64,000 bases of DNA from NCBI RefSeq assembly GCF_014647075.1, contig NZ_BMOM01000002.1, forward strand, positions 62,001-126,000, given 5' to 3'. The stretch is from Deinococcus aerophilus (GTDB lineage Bacteria; Deinococcota; Deinococci; Deinococcales; Deinococcaceae). Of this stretch, positions 1 to 9,308 are shown piece after piece. The position numbers were made by a program, and so were the translations under genes. The notes under the pieces were generated by a model. The model did not search any database. It saw only the letters and a program-made list of their open reading frames with translations, and was not told the DNA's origin. Positions within the stretch are counted from its first letter, which is position 1; each line of letters starts with the position of its first letter.

Positions 1-1
1 C

Positions 2-1207
2 AAGGAACTCGACGGCGACGGATTTCCCGTACCGGCGGGGGTTCTGGACGATCCGGTGTTCCAGCAATTGCCGCCCCCCGACCAGAACCGTCCGGTCTCG
101 TTGGGCCGCTACAAGCCGCCTGAGAACCTGCCGCAGGGGGGAGCGCCGACAGGGGACGGGGAAACGCCGGCGCCGACCCCGACGCCACCCGAGCCTGCCG
201 TCTCCCCTGCCCCGGCACCGAACACAACGCCACCGGAGACCACACCGTCACTGGAGACAGCGTCGCCGGCCACCCCCAGTCCGGCCGTGACTTCCGCTCC
301 GGTCAGGGCGCGCCCGGCCGGGTCACCGCCCCCGGCGCAGGCCCAGGCCACGCCGACCCGGCCAGCCGCCGCTGCTCCCACGTCCACGGCTCCGGCGCCG
401 GCGTCTGTACCGGGGGCGGCCCCGCGATCTGGCCCGCCCCCGGCAACCCGCCGTCCCCCCGTGGCCCCTGCCAGCTTCCTGAAACGGCTGGAGACCTCCG
501 CCAAACTGCACCTGCTGCTGATCGCCAACGATCAGGAAACGCTGGGCAGCGGGCGCGGCGACGTGCTGCTGGTCCTGACCTTCGATCCGGTGGCGCAGCA
601 GCTGACCCTGCTGAGCATTCCGCGCGACACCCGCGTGGACCTGCCCGAACATGGTCTGGTCAAGATCAATGCGGCCTACGCCTACGGCGGGGCCAGACTT
701 CAGACCGAGGCGGTCGAACGGTTCCTGGGCATTCCCATGGACAAGTACGTGGAGATCAGCTTGGGAGGATTCCGGGAGGCCATCAATCTGGTCGGCGGCG
801 TGACCGTGCAGCCAAAGTTCAGCTTTCAGCTCGACGGCTCAACCTTCGCGCCGGGCCACATGACCCTGAACGGCGAGCAGGCGCTGGCCTACGCCCGCAT
901 GCGCAAGGATGATCCGCAGGGAGACCTGGGCCGCAACGCCCGCCAGCAGGAGGTCATCCGCAACCTGATGGGGGCGCTGGGGCACCTCTCGACCAGTGAA
1001 CTGCAGGCCCTGCTGGACCAGCTCAGCGCGTACCTGCGCACCAACTTCTCTCCCTCAGAGGTGGTGCGGCTACGCGCTGTTCACAGCTACATGCTCGACC
1101 ATCAACGGGCGGTGCATGTCCAGGGCGTGAACCGCAAGCTGAACGGCGCGTGGTTCTACCTGGCCTCGGATGCCGAGCGCCAGCGTCTGCACCTGCTGCT
1201 GCGCTGA
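2..1207 (+). CDS. LCP (LytR-CpsA-Psr) family protein, 5' end outside window
   Basis: The frame is open to the left edge, so the true start and any N-terminal membrane anchor are not visible; an internal GTG at 56 has no Shine-Dalgarno sequence. From there the protein has a very Pro/Ala/Thr-rich linker of roughly 120 residues followed by an LCP domain (about residues 145-300 counted from the GTG). It carries the family signatures LLSIPRDTRVDLP, KINAAYAYGG and the Arg-rich ALAYARMRKDD...GRNARQQEVI block. LCP enzymes act outside the membrane and move undecaprenyl-linked glycans onto the cell wall or a surface acceptor. Together with the polysaccharide genes at 12-15 kb and 36-39 kb this suggests attachment of a surface glycan. 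The family call is firm; the substrate is unknown. Confidence 0.88.
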   Translation, partial: KELDGDGFPVPAGVLDDPVFQQLPPPDQNRPVSLGRYKPPENLPQGGAPTGDGETPAPTPTPPEPAVSPAPAPNTTPPETTPSLETASPATPSPAVTSAPVRARPAGSPPPAQAQATPTRPAAAAPTSTAPAPASVPGAAPRSGPPPATRRPPVAPASFLKRLETSAKLHLLLIANDQETLGSGRGDVLLVLTFDPVAQQLTLLSIPRDTRVDLPEHGLVKINAAYAYGGARLQTEAVERFLGIPMDKYVEISLGGFREAINLVGGVTVQPKFSFQLDGSTFAPGHMTLNGEQALAYARMRKDDPQGDLGRNARQQEVIRNLMGALGHLSTSELQALLDQLSAYLRTNFSPSEVVRLRAVHSYMLDHQRAVHVQGVNRKLNGAWFYLASDAERQRLHLLLR

Positions 1208-1313
1208 GGGCAGAACCGGCGCTGACGCAGCATTCTTCTGTTGAACTGGGCTTGGGAAGTGACCTCGCCCTCCTCTTCGCGGGGGCCATGAGGAGTTTCT
1301 CATTAAGCCCTTC

Positions 1314-1319
1314 TAAAGT
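1314..1319 (+). promoter_or_regulatory. -10 box of a probable leaderless transcript
   Basis: TAAAGT lies 8 nt upstream of the GTG at 1328. TAnnnT boxes at this distance from the start codon mark leaderless mRNAs in Deinococcus, and no Shine-Dalgarno sequence precedes this gene. No good -35 is visible. Confidence 0.4.
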
Positions 1320-1327
1320 ACCGCATC

Positions 1328-2527
1328 GTGCTCAACTTGCTGTCTCTCGCGCTGCTTACCTGCCTGCTGACAGGGTGCGCCCCCACCACCGATCCTCTGC
1401 CCCGGCCCCTGCCGGTGACCCTGCTCGCCCCGGACCCCACACTGCTCCGGAACAATGTGGTAAATGCCAGCCACCGCGCCGACGGCACCGTGACGGTGGA
1501 CGGCCGCCCTCTGTTTCCGCTGGGCTTCTACCACATCTCCTGGGCCACGGGGGGCACCATCGCCCAGCGGCGGGCGGACGTGTGCAAGCTCGGCGCGAGC
1601 GGCTTCAACCTGATGGCAACCGAGCCGATCAACGACGAGGACGTCGCCACCTACCGGAATTTCCTGGACTTGGCCCAGCAGTGCGGCGTGTACATCCTGA
1701 GCTACGGCCTGAAGACGAACACCATCAATGCCATCAAATCCCACCCTGCCGTGCTGGGTTTCAAACTGGCCGACGACAGCAACGCCCTGGTGTCGCCGGC
1801 CGAGGTTACAAAACGCAACCTCAGCACGAAAAAGCTGGCGCCGGACAAGCTGACCTACATCAGCCTTTCGGTGGGGTACAACCGCCCGGAAACGCCGTAC
1901 TTCGGCACCTCGGATCTGGTGGGCAACCAGAGCTATCCGGTCGGCAACGACGACATCAACGTGACCTACCGGGTGATGCGCTCCGCCGTGCAGAGTGCCC
2001 TGGCCCAGCGCAGCGTGCCTATCGCCAATCTGCAGACGTTTTCCTGGGGCAAGGGCAAGCCGCTGCCCAACCCCGCCGAGCTGCGCAACATGACGTACCA
2101 GGCGGTGATGGCCGGGGTCAAGGGCATCCTGTATTACGCCTACCGCTCGCAGGAAGTGGACCTCAACCGTGAACCCCGGCTGTGGGGAGAGGCGCAGGCC
2201 CTGGCGCGTGAGGTTGCCCTGCTGTCGCCTGCCCTGCTGGAGAGCCGGCGCACCGAACTGTCCTCGGGCAACGGCAAGCAGCCGGTGGTGGTGCTGTTTC
2301 AGGGCACGGGCGGCCATTACCTGCTTGCCCTGAACAACAGCCGGCGCGAGCGTCAGAAGGTGAATCTTCCCCTGCCCGGCCGCCCGGACGAATGGCGCAG
2401 CGTGAGCGGCCGGCCCGGCGCGCTGCGGGTAACCGGCGCACAGGTCACGGGAGAACTCGCTCCACTGGAGGTCGCGGTCTATCGCCTGCGGGATCAGCCG
2501 CTCATGGCGCTGGGCGAATACCCCTGA
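1328..2527 (+). CDS. Glycoside-hydrolase-like lipoprotein (paralogue of the gene at 10646-11911)
   Basis: 399 residues. The N-terminus is a lipoprotein signal with lipobox LLTGC, so the protein should be membrane-anchored outside the cytoplasm. The body looks like a TIM-barrel sugar hydrolase followed by a small beta-sandwich tail: FPLGFYHISW opens the barrel, and HPAVLGFKLADDSN occupies the place where related hydrolases carry a DE acid/base pair. Here both residues are Asp (D149, D150), so activity is uncertain. It is clearly homologous along its length to the lipoprotein at 10646-11911 (same GFYHxSW, ADDxN, GNQSYP and GVKGILYYxY motifs). The GTG start is chosen because the signal peptide begins there and a -10 box precedes it. 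Substrate unknown; a surface or secreted polysaccharide is the natural guess. Confidence 0.75.
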   Translation: MLNLLSLALLTCLLTGCAPTTDPLPRPLPVTLLAPDPTLLRNNVVNASHRADGTVTVDGRPLFPLGFYHISWATGGTIAQRRADVCKLGASGFNLMATEPINDEDVATYRNFLDLAQQCGVYILSYGLKTNTINAIKSHPAVLGFKLADDSNALVSPAEVTKRNLSTKKLAPDKLTYISLSVGYNRPETPYFGTSDLVGNQSYPVGNDDINVTYRVMRSAVQSALAQRSVPIANLQTFSWGKGKPLPNPAELRNMTYQAVMAGVKGILYYAYRSQEVDLNREPRLWGEAQALAREVALLSPALLESRRTELSSGNGKQPVVVLFQGTGGHYLLALNNSRRERQKVNLPLPGRPDEWRSVSGRPGALRVTGAQVTGELAPLEVAVYRLRDQPLMALGEYP

Positions 2528-2566
2528 AGCCAGCGCGGCGCGGGTGGGGCCAGGAGTGGGGTGGCC

Positions 2567-3571
2567 TCAACCGGCGGCCGGGCCGACACGCTCCAGCACA
2601 GCCTGCGCCGTGACCTCGTCCACGATCAGGCGGCGCATCAGCTGACCTTCCAGGGCGGCGTGCAGGGCGGCCACCTTGCCCAGCCCGCTGACCACACACA
2701 GCGATTCGCGGGCCTGCCGGATCTGCGTCAGGGGTGGGCCGCTGGCGCGGGCGTTGAGGGTCAGTCCCGCGTCGCTGCCATCGGCGCGGTAAAAGACGGT
2801 GGCGATGTCGCCGACCGCGCCCTCGACACCCAGCGCGGCCAGATCGTCGGCGTCCAGGTAGCCGGCGCTGTAGACGTGGCTGGGAATGGAGGCCGCGACG
2901 CTGCCCACCGAGTAGATCAGCAGGTCCGCGCGCGCCTGCAGGTCCAGAACGTGCCGGACGCTGCGCTCACGCCACATGGCCTCCTTCGTGGCCGGGTCGT
3001 CGAAGAAGGTGGGTACCGGAAACAGTTGCGCGCCGGCCGTGAAATTGCGGGCAAACCGCACGATGGTATCGGTCACGAAGCCGCTCATGAAATCAGCGGC
3101 GTTGGCCGAGCCGTTGAGCTGCACAAAGGTAACGTCCGGCACCGGACGGGGAATCAGGGCGTGGCTCACGGCGTTCATGGTGTTGCCCCAGGCCACGCCC
3201 ACGCACATGCCCGGACGCAGCAGGCTGCCCAGCACGCTGGCGGCGGCCGCGGCGGTGCGCTCCAGCCACAGCTCCTCGCTGCTCGCCTGCGGCACCCCGA
3301 CCACCTGCACCCTTAAAAAGGGATACCGGGCCTGCAGACGCGCTTCGAGTTCCTGGGCCTGACCCTCGGGATCGTGGATGCGGATTTCGACCAGACCGCG
3401 GCGGCGGGCGTGCGAGAGCAGGCGGGAGACCTTGGGACGCGACAGACCCAGCTCCCCGGCAATCGCGTCGGTGGTGAGGCCCTGCACGTAGTACAGCCGG
3501 GCCACCTGCACGGCCTGAAGGTCGTGGCGGGCAGCGGCCGTGGCGGCAGGAGCGTCTGAATCATCGCCCAT
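2567..3571 (-). CDS. SorC/DeoR-type sugar-binding transcriptional regulator
   Basis: 334 residues. An N-terminal helix-turn-helix (about residues 20-60, TTDAIAGELGLSRPKVSRLL) is followed by a SorC-type effector domain shaped like a sugar-phosphate isomerase (GVAWGNTMNAV, VQLNGS, SVGSVAASIP). Members of this family bind a phosphorylated sugar or polyol and control the adjacent catabolic operon. It is transcribed divergently from glpK, so a glycerol-phosphate-type effector and control of glpK/glpD are likely, though this is inferred only from position. The ATG at 3571 gives a normal family length. Confidence 0.85.
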   Translation of the reverse strand: MGDDSDAPAATAAARHDLQAVQVARLYYVQGLTTDAIAGELGLSRPKVSRLLSHARRRGLVEIRIHDPEGQAQELEARLQARYPFLRVQVVGVPQASSEELWLERTAAAAASVLGSLLRPGMCVGVAWGNTMNAVSHALIPRPVPDVTFVQLNGSANAADFMSGFVTDTIVRFARNFTAGAQLFPVPTFFDDPATKEAMWRERSVRHVLDLQARADLLIYSVGSVAASIPSHVYSAGYLDADDLAALGVEGAVGDIATVFYRADGSDAGLTLNARASGPPLTQIRQARESLCVVSGLGKVAALHAALEGQLMRRLIVDEVTAQAVLERVGPAAG

Positions 3572-3833
3572 GGCGGTTCATCTTAGCCCTGTGGGCGGTC
3601 AGCTCCAAGCAGCTGCCACGCTCCCGGCGTGCAGGACAGGGGGTTCACCTGGAAACATTGGGCATGGGGCTGGCCTGGGGACCGGGGCGCGTGGACCACG
3701 CCAGGGCCGTGCAGCAGGGCCGCGTCCCTGTAGGCGCCAGAATCTGAAGCAACGGGCTAAGCTGCCCCTACCTGCAAGGCCCCGCCCGCACGCCTTTCCG
3801 CCCCCCTCGAGCCGGTTTGCCTAAGGAGTTCGT

Positions 3834-5351
3834 ATGCCTGATCAGTACATTCTCGCCCTTGACCAGGGCACCACATCCAGCCGCGCCATCGTGTTCGACC
3901 ACGCAGGAAACATCCGGGCCCAGGCCCAGAAGGAATTCCGGCAGATCTTTCCGCGCCCGGGTCTGGTGGAGCACGACGCCCAGGAAATCTGGAGCACCCA
4001 ACTCGGCGTGGCGCAGGAAGCCATCACGCAGGCGCGACTCCGGGCGAGGGACATCGCCGCCATCGGCATTACCAACCAGCGCGAGACGGTGGTGATCTGG
4101 GACCGCCAGAGCGGCAAGCCGATCCACAACGCGGTGGTGTGGCAGGACCGCCGCACGGCGGGGCTGTGCGACCAGCTGCGGGCCGCCGGGAAAGAAGGGC
4201 TGGTCCAGGGAAAAACGGGCCTGGTTCTTGACGCATACTTCTCGGGCACCAAGGTCAAGTGGCTGCTGGACAACGTGGAGGGCGCACGCGAGCGGGCCGA
4301 GCGCGGAGAGCTGGCTTTTGGCACGGTGGATTCGTGGCTGGTCTACAACCTCACCGGCGGCGAATGTCACATCACCGACGCCACCAACGCCTCGCGCACC
4401 ATGCTCTACAACATCCATACCGGCGACTGGGACGATGAACTGCTCGCGCTGCTGGACGTGCCCCGTGTCCTGCTGCCGCAGGTGCGCGCGTCGAGCGAGA
4501 TCTACGGCGAAACCGCCGAGGGGCTGCTCGGCGCCCGCATTCCCATCGCCGGAATGGCCGGCGACCAGCAGGCCGCCACCTTCGGGCAGGCCTGTCTGGA
4601 GCGGGGCATGGCCAAGAACACCTACGGCACCGGCTGCTTTCTGCTGATGAACACCGCCGGTGAAGCGGTGCCCAGCCAGAACCGCCTGCTCACCACCGTG
4701 GCGTGGCAGTTTGGCGACCGCCGGACCTACGCGCTCGAGGGCGGCGTGTTCGTGGCGGGAGCGGTGGTGCAGTGGCTGCGCGACGGTCTGGGCATCATCC
4801 GCAGCAGCGAGGAGGTCGAGGCGCTCGCCACCAGCGTTCCCGACAGCGGCGGGGTGTATCTGGTCCCGGGCTTCGTGGGCCTCGGCGCACCGTACTGGGA
4901 CAGCTACGCCCGCGGAACCATCGTGGGCATGACGCGCGGCACCACCGGCGCCCACATCGCCCGCGCCGCGCTGGAGGCCATCGCGTTCCAGAGTGCTGAG
5001 CTCGTCCACGCCATGGAAAGAGACAGCGGCGTCACCCTCAAGGAGCTGCGGGTGGACGGAGGAGCGAGCACCAACAACCTGATGATGCAGTTCCAAGCGG
5101 ATGTGCTTGGCGTGCCGGTGGTGCGCCCCAGGATCACCGAGACCACGGCGCTGGGGGCCGCGTATCTGGCGGGTCTGGCGGTGGGCTACTGGACCGACCC
5201 GCAGGAAATCGCCGCGCAGTGGCAGGAGGACCACCGCTTCGAGCCCCGGATGGACGACGACCAGCGCCAGGCCCGCCTCGGGAAGTGGAAGAAGGCAGTC
5301 GAGCGCTCACGCCACTGGGAAGAGGCCGACGCTCCGGCTCCGTTGACGTGA
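3834..5351 (+). CDS. glpK: Glycerol kinase
   Basis: 505 residues, the usual length. It phosphorylates glycerol to glycerol 3-phosphate with ATP in the cytoplasm. FGGY-kinase features are complete: [15 protein letters not shown] at the start, [30 protein letters not shown] with [11 protein letters not shown], and the C-terminal [18 protein letters not shown] signature. AAGGAG sits just before the ATG. glpD follows after a 177-nt gap that contains hairpins and an operator-like palindrome, so the two may be separately controlled. No glpF uptake facilitator is in the window. Confidence 0.98.
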   Translation: MPDQYILALDQGTTSSRAIVFDHAGNIRAQAQKEFRQIFPRPGLVEHDAQEIWSTQLGVAQEAITQARLRARDIAAIGITNQRETVVIWDRQSGKPIHNAVVWQDRRTAGLCDQLRAAGKEGLVQGKTGLVLDAYFSGTKVKWLLDNVEGARERAERGELAFGTVDSWLVYNLTGGECHITDATNASRTMLYNIHTGDWDDELLALLDVPRVLLPQVRASSEIYGETAEGLLGARIPIAGMAGDQQAATFGQACLERGMAKNTYGTGCFLLMNTAGEAVPSQNRLLTTVAWQFGDRRTYALEGGVFVAGAVVQWLRDGLGIIRSSEEVEALATSVPDSGGVYLVPGFVGLGAPYWDSYARGTIVGMTRGTTGAHIARAALEAIAFQSAELVHAMERDSGVTLKELRVDGGASTNNLMMQFQADVLGVPVVRPRITETTALGAAYLAGLAVGYWTDPQEIAAQWQEDHRFEPRMDDDQRQARLGKWKKAVERSRHWEEADAPAPLT

Positions 5352-5354
5352 GCG

Positions 5355-5402
5355 GCCGCCTGCGGACTCCGCAGCGGCGGGCAGGCGGTCACAACGCCCG
5401 CC
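5355..5402 (+). terminator. GC-rich hairpins after glpK
   Basis: Two alternative hairpins overlap here: CTGCG/CGCAG extended by GCCG/CGGC (5355-5378), and GGCGGGC/GCCCGCC (5376-5402). No T-tract follows, so termination would be weak or factor-assisted. Confidence 0.35.
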
Positions 5403-5451
5403 GTGCGCCCCGGCCCCGCACCCACCTGTCTGTGTAATTCATCCCGCTGAC

Positions 5452-5480
5452 CATCTGTTCATCTAGAGTGAACATATGAT
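5452..5480 (+). promoter_or_regulatory. Operator-like inverted repeat overlapping a -10 box, upstream of glpD
   Basis: TGTTCA (5456-5461) and TGAACA (5469-5474) form a perfect inverted repeat with a 7-nt centre. The flanks CAT/ATG also match with one mismatch in between. TATGAT (5475-5480) abuts the right arm and could be the glpD -10 box, so a protein bound here would block RNA polymerase. The SorC-type regulator at 2567-3571 is the obvious candidate ligand, but no second copy is visible in front of glpK. Confidence 0.5.
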
Positions 5481-5528
5481 CAGCGTTGCGCTGCGTCCCC
5501 CCATCCCTCTCCGAAAAGGAATGCCTTC

Positions 5529-7094
5529 ATGACCCACTCTGCACACTCCAGCCGTTCCCAGAACCTTTCCGCCGCCACCCAGCCGCACCTCTGGGATCTG
5601 CTGGTCATCGGGGGAGGGGCCTCGGGGCTGGGCACGGCAGTCGAGGCGGCCACGCGCGGCTACCGCGTGCTGCTGCTGGAATCCCACGATTACGCCAAGG
5701 GCACCAGCAGCCGCAGCACCAAGCTGGTTCACGGCGGCGTGCGCTATCTGGCGCAGGGCAACGTGTCTCTGGTGCGCGAGGCGCTGCACGAGCGAGGGCT
5801 GCTGAAGAAGAACGCGCCGCATCTGGTGCGCGACCTGGGCTTTCTGATCGCGGCCTATAAGTGGTGGTCCGCACCGTTCTACGGCATCGGCCTGAAGATG
5901 TATGACCTGCTGGCCGGCAAGCTGAACCTGAAAGCCAGCGGCTTCATCAACCGGGCCCAGGCCCTGAAGCAGATTCCGACCCTCAAGACCAGCGGCCTGG
6001 GCGGCGGCATCCTGTATTTCGACGGGCAGTTCGATGACGCGCGCCTGGCGATCACGCTGCTGCGGACACTGCAGGACCACGGCGGGGTGGCCCTGAACCA
6101 CGCCCCCGTGACCGGGCTGATCGTGGAGGACGGCAAGGTCATGGGAGCCCGTTTCCGGGACGAGGAAAGCGGTCAGAGCCATGAGGTCCGTGCCCGAGTC
6201 GTGGTAAACGCCACGGGCATCTTCGTGGACAACCTGCGCCGCATGGAAAATCCGGCGGTGAAATCCATGCTCTCGCCCAGCCAGGGTGTGCATGTGGTGG
6301 TGGACCGCCGCTTTTTGCCCGGAGACAGCGCCCTGATGATCCCCCGTACCGATGACGGACGGGTGCTGTTCGCCGTGCCGTGGCACGACCATGTGGTGAT
6401 CGGCACGACGGATACGCCGGTGCCCGACGTGAGCTGGGAACCGCGCGCCCTGCCCGAGGAAGTAGAATTCATCCTGAAAACGGCGGCGCAGTACCTGGAC
6501 CCGGCCCCGACCCGCGCCGACGTGCTCAGCGTCTACGCGGGCCTGCGTCCCCTGGTCAAGGCCGCGGAGGGCACCGACACCAAGGCGCTGTCACGCGACC
6601 ACATCATCCGTATCTCTGAAGGCGGGATGATCACGCTGACCGGTGGCAAGTGGACCACCTACCGCCGCATGGGCGAGGATACCGTGAACCGCGCCGCCGA
6701 ACTCGCGGGCCTGCCCGCCCGGCTGAGTCTGACGGCCGGATTGAAACTGCACGGCGCCACCACCGAGAACCTGCCCGACCACTGGAAGGTCTACGGCACC
6801 GACGCCGAGCGGATCCAGGCCCTGCCGGGCGCGTCGGTCCGGCTGCATCCCGACCTGCCCTACATGGAGGCGGAGGTGCGCTGGGCCGTTCAAAACGAGC
6901 AGGCCCGCACGGTGGAGGATGTGCTGGCCCGCCGCACCCGCGCCCTGCTTCTGAATGCCCGCGCCAGCGCCGCCGCCGCGCCCCGGACCGCCGAGATCAT
7001 GGCCGAGGAGCTGGGACAGGACGCGGACTGGCAGGCGCAGCAGGTGGACGAATACCGTGCGCTGGCCGACGGGTACGTGCTGCACGGGGCCTGA
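5529..7094 (+). CDS. glpD: Aerobic glycerol-3-phosphate dehydrogenase
   Basis: 521 residues. FAD enzyme that oxidises glycerol 3-phosphate to dihydroxyacetone phosphate and passes electrons to the respiratory chain at the inner face of the membrane. The dinucleotide-binding motif VIGGGASGLGTAVEA is at residues 24-38, followed by the family sequences GTSSRSTKLVHGGVRYL and GLRPLVKA with the C-terminal TGGKWTTYRRM. AAAAGGA precedes the ATG at 5529. A three-codon ORF starting at 5521 overlaps the ribosome binding region and is probably meaningless. With glpK it completes glycerol entry into glycolysis. Confidence 0.97.
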   Translation: MTHSAHSSRSQNLSAATQPHLWDLLVIGGGASGLGTAVEAATRGYRVLLLESHDYAKGTSSRSTKLVHGGVRYLAQGNVSLVREALHERGLLKKNAPHLVRDLGFLIAAYKWWSAPFYGIGLKMYDLLAGKLNLKASGFINRAQALKQIPTLKTSGLGGGILYFDGQFDDARLAITLLRTLQDHGGVALNHAPVTGLIVEDGKVMGARFRDEESGQSHEVRARVVVNATGIFVDNLRRMENPAVKSMLSPSQGVHVVVDRRFLPGDSALMIPRTDDGRVLFAVPWHDHVVIGTTDTPVPDVSWEPRALPEEVEFILKTAAQYLDPAPTRADVLSVYAGLRPLVKAAEGTDTKALSRDHIIRISEGGMITLTGGKWTTYRRMGEDTVNRAAELAGLPARLSLTAGLKLHGATTENLPDHWKVYGTDAERIQALPGASVRLHPDLPYMEAEVRWAVQNEQARTVEDVLARRTRALLLNARASAAAAPRTAEIMAEELGQDADWQAQQVDEYRALADGYVLHGA

Positions 7095-7120
7095 GGGGCA
7101 GCGTTCACCAGAGATGGTGC

Positions 7121-7157
7121 GGAAGGGCGTGACGCGGGAAGGTGGTCACGCCCTTCC
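7121..7157 (+). terminator. Strong hairpin terminator after glpD
   Basis: A perfect 13-bp stem (7121-7133 with 7145-7157) and an 11-nt loop separate glpD from the next gene. There is no pronounced T-tract. Confidence 0.7.
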
Positions 7158-7217
7158 CTGTGGCTGTCCTGCGCCACCGGACCGCTAGACTGCCGGCATA
7201 TCCCAGGAGGTTTTCCC

Positions 7218-8498
7218 TTGTTTCAGCCCGACCGCGAAGCAATGCCCGTGCCCGAACTGCGCGCCCTGCAACTGCGCCAGCTTCAGGACATGGTCGCCCG
7301 ACAGTATGCACACGTTCCCGCCTACCGCGAGAAGTTTGAGGCGGCAGGTTTAAAACCCGATGATCTGCGCTCACTGGACGACCTGTCCCGTTTTCCCTTT
7401 ACCCGCAAGAGTGACCTGCGCGAACACTATCCGCTGGGCCTGATCGCCACGCCCCGCGAGAAGCTCCGGCGCATTCATGCGAGCAGCGGCACCGGGGGCA
7501 AGCCGACGGTGGTGGGATACGACGACCACGACCTAGAAGTCTTTGGCGAGGTGGTGGCACGCAGCCTGTATGCGGCGGGAGCGCGGCCCGGCATGGTGTT
7601 CCACAACGCTTACGGCTACGGTCTGTTCACCGGGGGGCTGGGCACCCACGGCGGCGCGGCGCGGCTGGGCCTGTGCACCGTACCGGTCTCGGGCGGCGGC
7701 ACCGAGCGGCAGGTCAGTCTGATTCAGGACCTGCAGCCCGAGGTGATCGCCTGTACGCCCAGCTACGCGCTGGTACTCGCCGAGGCGCTGGAACGCCAGG
7801 GACTGAGTCCGGATGAGATTCCGCTGAAATATGCCGTGCTGGGCGCCGAGCCGTGGGCCGAGAAGACCCGCGCGGAGGTCCAGAAGCGCCTGGGGGTGGT
7901 CGCCACCAACATCTACGGCCTCTCAGAGATCATCGGCCCCGGCGTGAGCAACGAGGACGCAGCCGAGCAACACGGCAGCTACCTGTGGGAGGACCACTTC
8001 TACCCCGAGATCGTGGACCCCGACACGGGGGAGGCGCTGCCCGACGGCGAGTGGGGGGTGCTGATCCTGAGCAGCATGACGCGCACGGCGCTGCCGATCC
8101 TGCGTTACTGGACCGGCGACATCACCCGGCTGCTGCCCGGCGACAACAGCACCGGCCGCACGGTGCGGCGCATGGACATCATCCGGGGCCGCAGCGACGA
8201 CCTGATCATCCTGCGGGGTGTCAACGTCTACCCCACCCAGCTCGAAGCCGTGCTCGTCGGACTGGGACAGGCCAGCCCGCACTACCACGTCACCCTGACC
8301 CGCACGGGACTGATGGACGAGTTGACCCTGCAGATCGAGGCCGAGCCCGGGGCGCTCACGCTGCGTCAGGAAATCGAGCGTCAGATCAAGGTGCAGGTCG
8401 GCGTGACCGTGCGCTGCGAATTGTGCGTTCCCGGCACTTTGCCCCGCAGCGAGGGCGGCAAGCTGCGGCGCGTCACCGATCTGCGCGGCGCACGGTAA
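7218..8498 (+). CDS. paaK: Phenylacetate-CoA ligase family enzyme
   Basis: 426 residues, the usual length for PaaK. It should activate phenylacetate or a related aryl acid with ATP and CoA. Adenylate-forming signatures are present: HASSGTGGKPTVVGY (phosphate loop), YGLSE (A5), YWTGD and DDLIILRGVNVYPTQLE, and PRSEGGKLRR with the catalytic C-terminal lysine. The TTG at 7218 is chosen because AGGAGG lies 7 nt upstream. No other paa genes are near, and a hairpin cuts it off from glpD. It may feed ring degradation encoded elsewhere; the hpa operon 14 kb away uses a non-CoA route. Confidence 0.92.
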   Translation: MFQPDREAMPVPELRALQLRQLQDMVARQYAHVPAYREKFEAAGLKPDDLRSLDDLSRFPFTRKSDLREHYPLGLIATPREKLRRIHASSGTGGKPTVVGYDDHDLEVFGEVVARSLYAAGARPGMVFHNAYGYGLFTGGLGTHGGAARLGLCTVPVSGGGTERQVSLIQDLQPEVIACTPSYALVLAEALERQGLSPDEIPLKYAVLGAEPWAEKTRAEVQKRLGVVATNIYGLSEIIGPGVSNEDAAEQHGSYLWEDHFYPEIVDPDTGEALPDGEWGVLILSSMTRTALPILRYWTGDITRLLPGDNSTGRTVRRMDIIRGRSDDLIILRGVNVYPTQLEAVLVGLGQASPHYHVTLTRTGLMDELTLQIEAEPGALTLRQEIERQIKVQVGVTVRCELCVPGTLPRSEGGKLRRVTDLRGAR

Positions 8499-8502
8499 CG
8501 GG

Positions 8503-9192
8503 ATGGCCGGGGGCGGACCACCGGCACCGAGGAGCGGCGAGGGCTCCGGGCCGGGCCGCCCGCTGATCCGCCCGGCCCAGCCCAGCGACGAGGCGCGGCT
8601 GGGCGAAATCGCCTACCTGACCGGCTTTTTTGGAGACAGTGCCCGGGCGTACTTCCCGGACCAGCAGCTGTTTGCCGACCTGTGGGTCCGTCCATACCTG
8701 CACCTGGACCACAATGTCTCCTTCGTAGCCCAGGTGGGATCAGAGGTGGTCGGCTACATCCTCGGTTCGGTGGATGAGGCCGAGTACCGGCACGCGCTGC
8801 TGCGGGATCTGGCACGCACGGTGCTGCCCGGCGCGCTCTCGCAGCGCTACCGGCGTCCGTTGTCGGGCCTGCCGTACCTGACACGCACGCTGCTGTATCC
8901 CTCGCCCCATGCTCCGGAACGCGAGTTTCCCGCCCACCTGCACCTCAACCTGCTGCCGAACGCCCGTGGACTGGGACTGGGCCGGAACCTGCTGCGAACC
9001 TTTCTGCACCAGCTGGCCGACCGGGGGGTTGCGGGCGTCCAGTTGTCCACCACCGACCGGAATCAGGCGGCGCTCGGCCTGTACACCAATGAAGGGTTTG
9101 GGGTGTCGGCTTCCCGACCGACCCCGTTGTGGACACCGTGGCTGACCCAGCCGGTGCAGCAGCTGTGCCTGACCCGGCCCATGGTTCGCTGA
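8503..9192 (+). CDS. GNAT family N-acetyltransferase
   Basis: 229 residues, starting 4 nt after the paaK stop and so probably co-transcribed. The GNAT fold is recognised from LIRPAQPSDEARL near residue 21, the long insert typical of the subgroup, the acetyl-CoA-binding loop LLPNARGLGLGRNLL (about 150-164) and TTDRNQAALGLYTNEGFGV at the end. It transfers an acetyl group from acetyl-CoA to an unidentified acceptor. The first 20 residues are low-complexity Gly/Pro/Ser and may not be conserved. Confidence 0.8.
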   Translation: MAGGGPPAPRSGEGSGPGRPLIRPAQPSDEARLGEIAYLTGFFGDSARAYFPDQQLFADLWVRPYLHLDHNVSFVAQVGSEVVGYILGSVDEAEYRHALLRDLARTVLPGALSQRYRRPLSGLPYLTRTLLYPSPHAPEREFPAHLHLNLLPNARGLGLGRNLLRTFLHQLADRGVAGVQLSTTDRNQAALGLYTNEGFGVSASRPTPLWTPWLTQPVQQLCLTRPMVR

Positions 9193-9256
9193 CCACCTCC
9201 CGCTTTCCTCTGAGCAGTGGAAACCTTTCATCTTGTCGGTAGACAGCCACCCCACA

Positions 9257-9292
9257 GCAACGGGGTCCCACACCAATGTGTGACCCCGTTGC
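9257..9292. terminator. Bidirectional hairpin terminator
   Basis: A perfect 11-bp stem GCAACGGGGTC/GACCCCGTTGC is extended after one mismatch by CACA/TGTG around a CCAA loop. It lies between converging genes and can serve both strands. Confidence 0.75.
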
Positions 9293-9308
9293 CAATCCCG
9301 ACTGCCTG

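Noticed and set aside
1285..1303. ATGAG/CTCAT hairpin as terminator of the LCP gene
   Set aside because: Only five base pairs and AT-rich; weaker than every other terminator in the window.
3768..5234. 488-codon open frame antisense to glpK
   Set aside because: Long antisense frames are expected opposite GC-rich genes; it has no ribosome site, no recognisable motifs, and glpK is certain.
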